Positions 24,701 to 32,379 of a stretch of 64,000 nucleotides of DNA are shown piece after piece. The position numbers and the translations under genes are program-made. The notes under the pieces were generated by a model. The model made no database searches. It saw only the letters and a program-made list of their open reading frames with translations, and was not told the origin of the DNA. Positions within the stretch are counted from its first letter, which is position 1. Every line of letters begins with the position of its first letter. Source of the DNA: Nectonema munidae (taxonomy: Eukaryota; Nematomorpha; Nectonematoida; Nectonematidae). Location: positions 62,001 to 126,000 of the forward strand of contig JAUIRK010000925.1 in the NCBI GenBank assembly GCA_030549495.1, given 5' to 3'.

Positions 24701-25974
24701 CAGTAAGTTTATTTTTTAAAATATCACTTAAGGAAAAGGAATATAATAATTTGTATTGTGGAATATAAGTGAAATAGTTTTCAGATAAAATTTTGTTTAA
24801 TAAAACTTTATTATTATCATAGAAACGGTAGAACCAAAAAAAGAATTGAATGTTCGCTCATTAATCGATCTTAATTGTAGCCAACCAGGTGTAATAACGG
24901 ATTTATTGATTATTTTAATTTTGTTTATTCTTCCTTTTAAAAAATGAGTAAAAATATTGCATAAATTTGATAACACTAGAAAATCTATTTAATGAATAAG
25001 GCCTTAAAAGTATTTATTTTTTATATTCAAAATGAATACTCTCTATATCAAGTTATGGCGAATTTTCGTTATTTATCGTTTCCAATTCCCAGCATAAAAA
25101 AGCATTCAATAAAGAATGCAATCTTTTAATACTGAATAGTTTTACTACCTTTCAAAGACTTTAGATTGAAAAAAAAACACATATGTAGGCATTCTTCTTA
25201 CTCTGCCCACATCAAAAATCAATGCATCGCCTACGCAACCGCTTGAATGGAAATATAATTAATATAATCAATAATACTAAGCATACTTTTCTTTCTTTTG
25301 CTTCTTCTGCCTTTGGAGTGTTCGACGTGACCCTCGTCCATTTCGTTGCCGTCACATCCTTCACTGTGCACCATCAATTCTTCGCGCGCTCCTTCTTCCT
25401 TCTTGATGTCTTCTCCATTCACGCCATTGTTTTGCGCCATCTCAACATCCTCCGCATGGCCTCCCATCACCTTGATGGAGTTAAGGAAATCGCGCAAGTT
25501 ACTCGCCTTCACACACACCCCTTCTTCTTTATCCGCACAGCCTTCTCCGTACTGACTTTGCTTCGGCAAACAAAAACTTAGACCATTGTGCACTTCTTGT
25601 TGCCTGGTATTTCCAGAATCACATTCTGCATCCAAAACTTCCCTATCCCCCATCTTCAAGAACTGATTATGGTTCCTATTTGGAAGGGATTCTTCAGATG
25701 CAGTCAAATTCCTACTCTCTTCTTTGCTGTCTTTTCCGTTGTACACGCACTCTATCAACACCTTTTCGGTGCCCACTTGGCTTTTGAGCATTTCATTCTT
25801 CTGGTAGATGAAAACCCGCTTTACTGGGGAATCTCCGTTCTCCAAGCTTTTACCATTTGTTTCGTTATTTGGCGAAAGTTCTCTGTCTACGAAATCCTTT
25901 TCAGGACTCGACACGTTGTCTTCTGCTTCGCTCTTCAGCTGGCAAAATGCGGGCGAATTAACTTCTTTCAGCAT
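3374..25974 (-). CDS. Pax2/5/8: Pax2/5/8 (shaven-type) paired-domain transcription factor, seven coding exons
   Basis: Sequence-specific nuclear transcription factor; in arthropods the family acts in sense-organ and eye development. Exons in order of transcription: 25974-25287, 19205-19040, 18857-18660, 12047-11746, 7712-7467, 4899-4639, 3702-3374. All junctions have AG acceptors and GT donors, and phases fit throughout, giving 2190 nt, 729 residues plus stop. The paired domain spans about residues 231-358 and the octapeptide YSINGILG residues 428-435, the combination typical of Pax2/5/8. No homeodomain remnant was recognised. Drosophila shaven is, from memory, of similar size with a long N-terminus. 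The paired-domain and octapeptide exons are certain; the first exon and last three rest on splice signals and phase. Introns are full of transposon debris. Untranslated upstream exons may exist. Confidence 0.8.
3839..3958 (+). mobile_element. Variant TTAA-type MITE
   Basis: Ends are TTAACCCGTTATCGACCA and TGGTCGATAACCGGTTGATT, an imperfect inverted repeat, next to TTAA. The core shares CAGACGATATCT and CGCAGACGATTT with the GCAGACGA MITE family but is otherwise diverged. It lies in the last Pax2/5/8 intron. Confidence 0.6.
3965..4600. other. Pax2/5/8 intron, unassigned short ORF
   Basis: A 66-codon plus-strand ORF at 4358-4558 (ends [20 protein letters not shown]) has no family I recognise and no splice context. 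Rest is AT-rich intron. Confidence 0.4.
4639..4899 (-). CDS. Pax2/5/8: Probable Pax2/5/8 exon (Ser/Thr/Asn-rich)
   Basis: Acceptor GGTTCTCTAG/TCGCCATA accepts phase 1 from the exon at 7.5 kb. Codes [20 protein letters not shown], then [20 protein letters not shown] and [20 protein letters not shown], a composition typical of Pax transactivation regions. Donor AATACG/GTATCA (4638-4637) leaves phase 1, fitting the final exon. Alternatively it reads on to a TAA near 4607 and is terminal in some transcripts. Confidence 0.6.
4910..7249. other. Pax2/5/8 intron, nothing recognised
   Basis: AT-rich DNA with frequent homopolymer runs. Short ORFs near 4918-5184 and 5394-5627 on minus look like chance. 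A CTCCTCCGTGGAGG hairpin-like palindrome is present at about 6495-6508. Confidence 0.5.
7254..7384 (+). mobile_element. TTAA-type MITE, copy 2
   Basis: TTAA then CCCATTAAGT at the left; core with GCAGACGA repeats; right end stops at GGGACTTAA without the last ATGGG, so it is clipped. Lies in the Pax2/5/8 intron about 80 bases downstream of the 7467 donor. Confidence 0.8.
7467..7712 (-). CDS. Pax2/5/8: Probable Pax2/5/8 exon (linker after octapeptide)
   Basis: Bounded by acceptor TATTGACAG/CCGATATG and a strong donor AAATG/GTAAGG. It is open through 246 nt, enters in phase 1 and leaves in phase 1, matching both neighbours. The peptide is charged ([20 protein letters not shown], then [16 protein letters not shown]) and then more hydrophobic ([20 protein letters not shown]). 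This is where vertebrate Pax2/5/8 keep a partial homeodomain, but I cannot recognise one here. A MITE lies about 80 bases beyond the donor. Confidence 0.65.
8063..9330 (+). mobile_element. Relic of an unclassified transposon-like family (LFIDSS family), copy 1
   Basis: Starts near GGGATGCTCAAACTTTTTGG, which resembles hAT ends. On plus from about 8670: [20 protein letters not shown], then [27 protein letters not shown] and [12 protein letters not shown]. This resembles a repeated arthropod/cnidarian protein family of unknown function that I recall from memory (pattern WRLFIDSS..SLK, then GHSV..KE.YEN, then GDLK...LLG.Q.GYTK). The frame is broken. Right end not defined. In the large Pax2/5/8 intron. 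Confidence 0.5.
9340..10195. other. Pax2/5/8 intron, nothing recognised
   Basis: Very AT-rich; ORFs at 9365-9613 and 9901-10119 on minus look like chance reading of AT DNA. Confidence 0.5.
10203..10352 (+). mobile_element. tRNA-derived SINE, copy 1
   Basis: GGGCGTGAGTAGGGTTGGTT at the head holds an A-box-like stretch, and CTTCGATCCCGCATCAAG carries the B box of a tRNA promoter. The unit goes on through CATAGTTCGATACAAGCG and GTGCCTTCTCGATGAAAA. Matches copies at 18.0 and 28.0 kb on the same strand. Confidence 0.8.
10511..11309 (+). mobile_element. hAT-like element with LFIDSS-family fragment, copy 2
   Basis: Left end CAACGGTTCTCAAACTGGGG, right end (reverse) CAATCGTTCCCAAACTTTTT, an imperfect hAT-type inverted repeat, with GATTGCTCTAG flanking on both sides. 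A palindrome GGTTCGCGAACC and a G homopolymer follow the left end. Near 11140-11240 the plus strand encodes [12 protein letters not shown], homologous to the fragment at 8.9 kb. Internally shortened and broken. Confidence 0.6.
11746..12047 (-). CDS. Pax2/5/8: Pax2/5/8 exon: paired-domain end and octapeptide
   Basis: Acceptor CCCTATTCAG/GATTGTTAG completes Arg of SSINR and continues [15 protein letters not shown], as in Drosophila shaven (RIVRNKAAEK). The octapeptide YSINGILG lies at residues 428-435 of the assembled protein, a Groucho co-repressor contact in Pax proteins. The likely donor is CTTCCA/GTATGC at 11745 (phase 1), just before the frame runs into a stop. The exon is 302 nt and is rich in Ser, Asn and Lys between the two motifs. 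Confidence 0.9.
12070..13580. other. Pax2/5/8 intron, nothing recognised
   Basis: AT-rich. A short palindromic stretch around 12781-12850 (TAACGCGATAACTGG ... TTATAACTGATCAGCG) may be the end of an old DNA transposon, unproven. Confidence 0.4.
13586..13960 (+). mobile_element. LINE 3' fragment
   Basis: [16 protein letters not shown] resembles the post-RT motif (like RMLRWMSGV) of invertebrate LINEs, and the piece ends in AAATAATGATGATGATAA, a GAT-rich tail like that of the LINE at 50-53 kb. Badly decayed. Confidence 0.45.
13970..15780. other. Pax2/5/8 intron, nothing recognised
   Basis: AT-rich intron sequence with no coding or repeat signal that I can name. Confidence 0.5.
15850..17600 (+). 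pseudogene. piggyBac transposase relic, PGBD3-like branch
   Basis: From about 15.85 kb an acidic N-terminus ([10 protein letters not shown]), then [41 protein letters not shown] and [20 protein letters not shown], then YLQSNRTEY. The strings NF..IK.YLH..DN and [10 protein letters not shown] are landmarks of piggyBac transposases of the PGBD3 type. Several stops and frame changes, and a 206-bp MITE inserted in the N-terminal part. It sits in the Pax2/5/8 intron, on the opposite strand. Confidence 0.75.
16136..16341. mobile_element. hAT-type MITE nested in piggyBac relic
   Basis: Ends CAGTGTTGG and (reverse) CAGTGCTGTGG; flanking 8-bp direct repeats GTTGGAAC (16128-16135) and GTTGAAAC (16342-16349) differ at one base. 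An 8-bp duplication with CAG...CTG-like ends is typical of hAT. Inside are GAGTCGG-like motifs. Confidence 0.8.
18010..18125 (+). mobile_element. tRNA-derived SINE, copy 2
   Basis: GGCGTGAGTAAGGTTGGTTA, then CGATAACTCAAGGTATTGGG and TTCGATCCCGGATCAAGCC, then a shorter body missing the ATACAAGCG part, ending in an A-rich tail. Same strand as the other copies. Confidence 0.8.
18634..18659. repeat. (GAAT)n microsatellite at a paired-exon donor
   Basis: About five GAAT units directly overlap the donor of the second paired-domain exon (minus reading: GTTCATTCATTC); GAT-rich repeats follow. Confidence 0.85.
18660..18857 (-). CDS. Pax2/5/8: Pax2/5/8 exon: second half of paired domain (RED)
   Basis: Acceptor TTTTTTTTAG/GTACTAC, donor AACAG/GTTCATTC. 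Encodes [52 protein letters not shown] and PSVSSINR, the C-terminal RED helix-turn-helix subdomain. The TPKVV and [11 protein letters not shown] strings favour Pax2/5/8 over Pox neuro or Pax6. Both split Arg codons match the neighbouring exons. The donor abuts a (TTCA)n microsatellite; reading through it would add a false His-rich tail. Confidence 0.95.
19006..19024. repeat. (GAAT)n microsatellite near the other paired-exon donor
   Basis: Four to five GAAT units lie about 15 bases into the intron after the first paired-domain exon, on the same strand as the run at 18.65 kb. Confidence 0.85.
19040..19205 (-). CDS. Pax2/5/8: Pax2/5/8 exon: first half of paired domain (PAI)
   Basis: Acceptor TATAATAG/GTCATGG, donor TGCAG/GTAACA. 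Encodes the N-terminal PAI subdomain: [19 protein letters not shown], then [20 protein letters not shown] and [14 protein letters not shown]. Nearly identical to Pax2/5/8 proteins across animals. The residue before the final Arg is Cys where relatives I recall have Gly or Ser. In the intron, a (TTCA)n run begins about 15 bases after the donor. Confidence 0.95.
19911..20349. mobile_element. Probable MITE with GTCGACC ends
   Basis: Left ACCATATGTCGACCCCC and right (reverse) ACCGTATATTTCGG followed by GTCGACC form an imperfect inverted pair, with C- or G-rich runs next to them. No coding. Class not assigned. Confidence 0.4.
20350..22700. other. Pax2/5/8 intron, mostly nothing recognised
   Basis: A degenerate tandem at 20930-21035 repeats phrases like GAAAATTGTCC, GAAAATTGCCC and AAAATTGTCAG. 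ORFs at 20569-20805 and 21225-21524 are unassigned. Confidence 0.45.
22719..24050 (-). pseudogene. piggyBac transposase relic, second family
   Basis: Minus strand, N to [64 protein letters not shown], then after a gap [20 protein letters not shown] and [16 protein letters not shown]. These match the DDE_Tnp_1_7 (piggyBac) pattern, including the first catalytic Asp in TIDEQL and the FYN..K.G.D..D...R.Y block. The middle of the DDE domain is missing and the N-terminus is frame-shifted. Lies in the first Pax2/5/8 intron on the gene's own strand. Confidence 0.8.
24060..25280. other. Pax2/5/8 intron 1, nothing recognised
   Basis: AT-rich. A small palindrome GTGTCGAAAACGACAC at about 24412-24427 may be a transposon end. 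Confidence 0.45.
25287..25974 (-). CDS. Pax2/5/8: Candidate N-terminal coding exon of Pax2/5/8
   Basis: Open for 272 codons in the unspliced frame, far longer than chance in this AT-rich DNA, and with balanced codon composition. I start at the Met at 25974 ([10 protein letters not shown]), since a polypyrimidine-AG acceptor at 26019-26018 precedes it, making the bases upstream either intron or 5' UTR. The donor AAAA/GTATGC leaves phase 1 and joins exactly to the paired-domain exon (A+GT gives Ser, then HGGINQ). The encoded 229 residues are acidic and Ser/Glu/Asn-rich with a basic run GRRSKRKK at the end. No domain recognised. It could belong to another gene, but strand, phase and order fit Pax. 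Confidence 0.6.
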
Positions 25975-26282
25975 TTGAATCAAATTTATTTGTGTTGTAG
26001 CTATTTTGAGTGAAACTCTAAAAACAAAATAAGATGATCTCTTAGGCAATTAATTACACGAGTACATTTAATGTTAATACAAGGATAGAAATAACAAAAT
26101 TGAACGTAACATCTGCTATTAAAACTTTTTAATGTTATTTTATTATTCATTGTATTCCAAAAGTTGTGAAATCAAATATCAAAATTATATAAAATTTATA
26201 TGTGGCCTTTTGATAATTCCAGCAATTACATATTATCATTATGATTTTTTCTTGTGTGTATGCATAATTGATTTGAATTAAA

Positions 26283-26403
26283 CCGATTAAGTACCTTAGA
26301 AATCATAAAAAAACGCAGACGATTTATATTCAAAGTCATTGAAAAAAGCAGACGAAGATGAAATTACTTATGTTCCCAAATGGGAACATTGGGACTTAAT
26401 GGG
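26283..26403 (+). mobile_element. TTAA-type MITE, copy 3
   Basis: Right end CTTAATGGG plus TTAA; left CCGATTAAGT after TTAA; core has CGCAGACGATTT and GCAGACGAAG but lacks the first repeat. Upstream of the first Pax2/5/8 coding exon. Confidence 0.8.
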
Positions 26404-26409
26404 TTAATA

Positions 26410-27955
26410 AAAAAACTTGAGGGACCAATTCTAGTTGGTATGCTATATAAAGCATTTGTGTTAATATTCGCTTCCTTCTCCAACTTTCTGACAAATACTA
26501 GAGTTGTCAAATTTTAAATAAAAAAAGGCGGCAATTAATTTTTATCAAAGTAAAAAATGTGGGCAAACATAATTTTGTAATACTTATTATACATAATTGC
26601 AAAAGATGAGTTTATTAAGAAATTCAAAAATAAAATTCAATCTTATTTTTGAAAGATGAAAATTTCTTCATTTTGTCGGATATATCGATACAATTAACAG
26701 TAAGGAATTTTTTTGGAGTTAAAGTTTACTTCTATCAGAATGCTTCTTCCTGCTTCCATTGATAATTATTGGTTTCTGCAATCATTTCATTGATACACTC
26801 CATCAAACAAAAATTCTCTTTTTATTTGCGATATGAGCTTGTATTCCAAAAAATATTTTGAATTGGATCAGTAACTCAGAAAGGCAGTTTTTTTAAAAAA
26901 GTTCGCCCATCCTTCATTTGTTGATAGTATAGTAGAAAATTAGTATTTTCTTTTTCATCATTCAAAAAATATTTAAATACAGAAATTTACCAATAATTTT
27001 AAATCATCTATTTTGATATTAAATCATTTAAAGATAAGAACCAGTAAAAATTCAGATAATTTATGTTTTAGAAAAAGACGGATGAAAATTTTTTTTTCAC
27101 AAATGCAGATTTGTCGGTAAAAATGCGAGCCTCTGGTCCCCCTATCATATACACTAAAATCTACATTAGGGAATAGTGAATGCTTGCTTTTTCAAACACT
27201 TAAATTATTCTTGTAAGCTATTGAAGGCCCAGATTGAGAGAAGTAAATTCCATTATTAAAGGAAAGAAGATAAATAAACGTGAAATAGAGATTTTCGTCC
27301 CCTTTTGAATTGACGCACTAATTTAAAGCGTTTTTTTTAAATGTTTCGTGGGCCAAAATGCAAGTGGCTTTTCTCTCTCAAACTTATTTTCCCACAAATC
27401 TTATTAAATGACTAGCGATTTATTAATGAAGAAGTTAGTTAGCTTGATCAATTCTCTTTCTTAGTTAGTTAAGTGTTTAGTTAGTGCCTCAACGATAGTT
27501 AGTTATTGACAGTATTCATTTTAGGGCGAGGGTTTTGAAGACGAATCGATTTTTTCAAATTTCAATCTTTATTTAGAGGAGACCATTTTCATTCTCTTGG
27601 ACACACGGCTCCTCAAATGGTCAAGAGTTATTTGATATTTTATTGAATACGAAATCAAAACTTTGAGTGGAATGAAGTTAACATCAAGAAGAATTTTATT
27701 TTAAGTGTGAAATTTGTGCAAAAATCACGGTCTGCATTTGAGATGTATAAGAGCCAGGAAAGGCGGAAATTAAGTAATCGATTTATTTCTGCATGAATAA
27801 AGAATTTTGGAAAAATAGAAGTGCTGATAAATAGAGATGAAAAAAATCGCCTTTCATAAGAAGATTTCTCAAGCATGGCCGTATCACTCACTGTTAGCCA
27901 AAAATGGAATTCAAGTGCTTGAAATATTTTTTCAAAAAACTTACTTCTTACTTTT
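26410..27955. other. AT-rich stretch, nothing recognised
   Basis: Around 27430-27510 the motif TTAGTTAG recurs loosely. No gene seen. Confidence 0.45.
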
Positions 27956-27958
27956 TTA

Positions 27959-28100
27959 GGGGCGTGAGTATGGTTGGTTGGATGCTGGATTCGATAACTC
28001 AAGGTCTTGGGTTCGATCCCGCATCAAGCGTGCTTTCCTCATAGTTCGATACAAGCGGTGCAATTGTGCCTTTTCGATGAAAACACCCTATGGTACCTTT
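27959..28100 (+). mobile_element. tRNA-derived SINE, copy 3
   Basis: GGGGCGTGAGTATGGTTGG, then AAGGTCTTGGGTTCGATCCC (B box), CTTTCCTCATAGTTCGATAC and TTCGATGAAAACACC. It is the best-preserved B box of the three. Confidence 0.8.
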
Positions 28101-28384
28101 ACCGGTACCATTACATAATAATTTGATGTAGTCAGAATTTGAATCATACTTAACATTTTCCAATCTTAAATTCTTCATAATTAAGGATTTCGTTAAACTC
28201 AAAAGAGAAGAACGGGTGATAAATTCAACTTCTTGAAATGCGAAATCTCTAGAAGAATATTTTTAGTAAGATTTTATTAAACTAAAATGAAATGAAGAAT
28301 TAAAATTAAAGTTTTATAAAAACGTTAAAGATTTTTCGTATTTTGTTTCCTCATTGTAGCCGATTTTTAAATATTTTTACGATC

Positions 28385-28427
28385 TCAGTGGGCGATTTAT
28401 GCAAATGGTTGAGGAACCCTGCTCTAT
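28385..28427. mobile_element. Probable hAT terminal fragment
   Basis: GGTTGAGGAACCCTGCTCTA reads in reverse as CAGGGTTCCTCAACC, a common hAT end. The ORF overlapping it to 28746 is unassigned. Confidence 0.35.
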
Positions 28428-28879
28428 AACATCAATGAAGGACAGGGAGATCGAGATGAAACTTGGCAGACGTTTTCTAAAATTGTCAAAAATCAAATTC
28501 TTCAAAGTTATTTATATATCAATATTTACAATTCATGAAGAGAGAACAAATGTTAATCGTGGATTCCTTTTCCAACTCTTAATTCTTAAAAGCGAAAGCA
28601 ACCTCAGATCGAGAGTTGCTTTTTTTCTTCCAGACAAAAGGGATCACCATCATAAAAATCGTCTGCTTCAAGTTATATCAAAATCCATTGAAAAAGAAAA
28701 TCAGATGCCCCACTCTCCTGAAAGTGTAAAAGGAAGGCGAATATGAAACACAAACTACACTACGTTAATTGTATTTGTTGCGGAGAATATCTCATTGAAA
28801 GTAGATATATTCGCTTTAAGCCATTTTATCCGACAAAAACGTGACGAAATTTCGTCATTTGATATAAAAGTAGCTTTAA

Positions 28880-29009
28880 CCCATTTAAGGCCAAGCAAAG
28901 CAGGCGATATCTAAAAAAACGCAGACGATTTATATTCAAAGTCATTGAAAAAAGCAGAAGAAGATGAAATTACTTATGTTCCAAAATAGAAACATTGGCC
29001 GTAAATGTG
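28880..29009 (+). mobile_element. TTAA-type MITE, copy 4
   Basis: TTAACCCATTTAAGGCCAAG at the left, three GCAGACGA-like repeats (one GCAGGCGA, one GCAGAAGA), right end GTAAATGTGTTAC slightly decayed. Confidence 0.8.
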
Positions 29010-29755
29010 TTACACCATGAAATCGTTTGAGTCATTTTAGAACTGAGGATATAATGACATTCGTAAAACAAAGTGTTTCAAAGGCGCATTTTATATCATT
29101 TCCTTTAATAATGTAACCTTAAACATCACTCTACAATGAACAATTAAATTGAGTGCTTAACGCGTTCACTACAAAGAGATTTGACTGTATGCATACATTA
29201 TTATTCAAACTTTTTAAGAAGCCATAAAGCTTCAGTTTTTCCAATTGTAAAAAGTTCAAGCATCTGTGCCATTTTAATGACATGCTTTTGTACTCAATTT
29301 AAAATTCAAATAACACATGTGTTCTTTAATGAGTTATCATTTCTCATGTTAGACTTCAACAATATTTTACCGCTATATGAGAACTTTCTTCTCATAAATC
29401 ATATGAGATTATGAATACTTTCATTCATCAATAGAGGGCGTTTTTGTTTAAATCATTTTAGTTAAAAAGCGTGATTTAATCAGATGTACTAAAATTAATA
29501 ATTTTTACAAAAAGTAAATTTAAAAATCTATCTATCGTAATTTGCAAATTTGATATCTATAAACTGTTCTGTTCTGTTGATAAATTTATTTTAATATTTT
29601 CAGAATATTTAAGCTCGTACCTCCGCAACTTTTTTAAAGGAGTCAAAAGTCGCTTTTTTAACCGACTTCCAAACTTCGTTAGAGAGCGTTGATAGTGAAA
29701 GTAGAAAATAAACTTTTTTCTATTTCTTATCCAATAAATGAGGATTGGTTTTTGC
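29010..29755. other. AT-rich stretch, nothing recognised
   Basis: A 77-codon plus-strand ORF at 29181-29414 is unassigned. Confidence 0.4.
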
Positions 29756-29759
29756 ATTT

Positions 29760-30780
29760 TCCATTAAAGAATGGTGGTGGCCGTGAAAAGGGTGAAACGT
29801 CCAATTCTTTGAAAGTGTAAGCGGTGACGTCACAACCTAAGTCAACCAGTGGCTGGATGTGATGCACAAGTAAGTCTGCGTAGAGGCAGGAGGTGAATAT
29901 TAGTTTGTCGTGTGCACACAAATTCTAGATACGCCTCCTCTATGCTGGAAGAAGATGCTCTACTAGTGAAGCGAAGATGCCTTTCACAAGTTCAGTTCTT
30001 CTTGACTAACGAAGTAAGAAACGTCACTCAAATCAGGCATGCTTCATTTGTGTTACGTTTCAGCACACTCATCTCGCACGCGCGCACACACACAACCTAC
30101 TCACACGATTCTCCAAGTAAAAAGTGTAGTGAAAGGTATCATACCGACGCAGACTTCAAACTGTTGAGGCGAAGCAGAGGGATTCAGAATTCGGGCTTTA
30201 CTTTCTTCGAAATTACTTTTACTTCTTGCGAAAAGACAAACAAACAAGAACCTGGAGACAAGTTCAAAGAAGCTCACGACTTTTGACGAGTCTCCTTCGG
30301 TAAATTTACTTTATACCGTGTATATGTGTTACACTATATATATAATACACTGTTATTACCTATGTTATTGTATATTTCAACAAGTTTTAGGCGCATATAT
30401 TTTCATCATTTCTCCTTGTATACATACACATACAGGTAGGTATGTGTGTGTGTTTCAAGAAAAGTTTGAATGGAGAGACTTCTGTGTGTGTGTGTTGCCA
30501 TTGTATGTCTCATCTTTACACTCATCTAAAATGCGTATAAAAATAGTGTGCGTGAAGGCTACCAAAATAGCCCCAAGGTATTGTGTGTGTGTGTGTGTGT
30601 ATGTGTGCAGGTATAAGAGGGCTGTGAGTTTCAAACTCACGCGTATCAGATTGTGCATACACCACACGTATACCCTTTCGAGAGATTAAATATCTTCGTA
30701 GAACGTTTCTTTTGTTGTGTGTATAACTTTGCGTTTCATTCTTCCAAGTATCGTGTATTAAAAATGGAATTAAGGAGTTA
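29760..30780. promoter_or_regulatory. GC-richer, TG-rich island; possible 5' region of Pax2/5/8
   Basis: Base composition is clearly more balanced than its flanks, and GTGTGT, CACACA and CGCGCG runs are present. It is open on plus for 124 codons (29912-30286) and 123 codons (30318-30689), but the latter is mostly repeat. It lies about 4 kb upstream of the first Pax2/5/8 coding exon, so a promoter or untranslated exon on minus is plausible. That role is inference; no core promoter was identified. Confidence 0.25.
30581..30607. repeat. (TG)n microsatellite
   Basis: About ten TG units followed by ATGTGTG, within the TG-rich island. Confidence 0.9.
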
Positions 30781-31139
30781 GTTGCTTTCGAACACGCAAT
30801 TCCCGTTTAAACGTTTCAAAGTCGTACTAAACAGGAAGAGGAGATAGGAAAAATACTTTCTCGCCGTTTTAAACGATTTACTCTTTTTGAATAAAAGATG
30901 TCATGGTATGTACGAGAATCTAGTGTGGTTGGCAATTGTTTAATATGTAAATTTTGGTTGATTTCTCAGCATTAATGAAAAGAATCTCCAATTTTTCTAT
31001 TAACAATGCCAGCATTCAAGTACTTTTTTTTAAAACTCTTCAAGAAGCAACGGATTTATTTGATCAAAATATTGAATCATCAATTAATACACAAAGATCA
31101 TTTTATTTGTATTCTTTGAATCACGCTTGATTCAAGAAA

Positions 31140-32370
31140 TTCATCAAAATGGCTGAAGAATTGATAGAGAGCTTACTGAACTAATCCCAAAGTAAGAGGT
31201 CATTAAACTCCAATAAATAAAAACCTCGGAAACTAACATGTGGGCATTGGAAGAGATGACGAAATTTTTCAATCTTTAATAAGCGCTCGTAGATCAAAAT
31301 TATGTCAGTATATAGTATTTTTGACAATTGCACTTGAATCATTTGTATTATACCAAGATCTACCCTGATGCACTTTCGTGGATCTTCCATAAATGTAAGC
31401 GTCAAAAATTCCACAACACCCAATTTTCATATAAGAGCACTTGCATGCAACAAAAAAATCTATGAATAGGAGTAAATAAGCTTATTTGGATTTGCGTTGA
31501 CATTCGAAACATCTTTGGAAAGATTTTAGTTTGAACAGATTCAGATTTTGGATGAATCGAAACCCTTACGAAGAGGGTGTTTACCATGGTGTGGTCTGCC
31601 TTTCGATCTAGTTCCATTTGGCCATGATAAGTTTGTGTGTGAGACTCTTTTTTCTAATAATAAGCCCTAATAATAAAGGTGTCTTAGAATTCTTCTATAG
31701 CACCAGTTTTCAAAGGCTTTAATCCTTTCAGTTATTTCTTTGTAGTAAGATTTCAAAGTCATAACTCATCAAATAAATGTTTGCATTAGTTTCTTCTTGG
31801 TGTGGATAGAGATTTTAGGACTTTTTCAGATATCTTGTAGGTTACCAGTTGCTTTTTTAGCTGGTGTTATTCTTCGCATTGTTTCTTGCGTGTTTTTACG
31901 CAAAGTATTGAAAATAGAGCCAAGATACACAAAATTAATTTTTATGCCAAAAGCTTTAGTTTTTTACCCTTTAGATTTAAAAAGTGACGAGTTGACACCT
32001 TCCCAATTTTGTTGAATAATTCCTGTGCAGTGCTTAAGTTAATGCCATCAACACATCATATCTTAGAATACTAAGACTTTCTCAATTAAAATGGAATCCA
32101 TCTTCCCATTCTTCTAATGCTTCTCTCATAAAGATTTCACTGTTAATATTGAACGGAGTTGGGGACAATGGACACCACGTTTAATATTAAAAGAAGTTGA
32201 ATGACCGACTAGAGTTTCACTCTTGTCCTTCTTTCTGACCAATGTAGTCTTTAAGTCAGCTGGGGTTGGAGATACCTATACTATTCATATTCAATGTACT
32301 CCACAGCTTATTATAATCAACACAGCCAAAGTCCTTACAATAGTCGATAAAGCAGCAGTGTAAAATTCGG
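31140..32370 (-). mobile_element. LINE relic with reverse transcriptase pieces
   Basis: On minus, in several frames: CFIDYCKDFGCVDYNKLWST (RT motif with a degraded catalytic Asp context), CPLSPTPFNINSEIFMREAL, FVYLGSIFNTLRKN, then ERIKAFENWCYRRILR. These are strings typical of invertebrate non-LTR retrotransposons (FIDY.KAFDCVDH.KLW and YLGS then AFE.WC.RR.L). Many stops and frame changes; 5' truncated. Between Pax2/5/8 and Cdk1. Confidence 0.75.
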
Positions 32371-32379
32371 GCATAATAC

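Noticed and set aside
25222-26013. Plus-strand ORFs of 119 and 141 codons
   Set aside because: Opposite strand of the candidate Pax2/5/8 N-terminal exon; they lack its splice and phase support.
29912-30689. Two plus-strand ORFs of about 124 codons as genes
   Set aside because: Composition is driven by TG/CA repeats, there is no recognised domain and no splice context.
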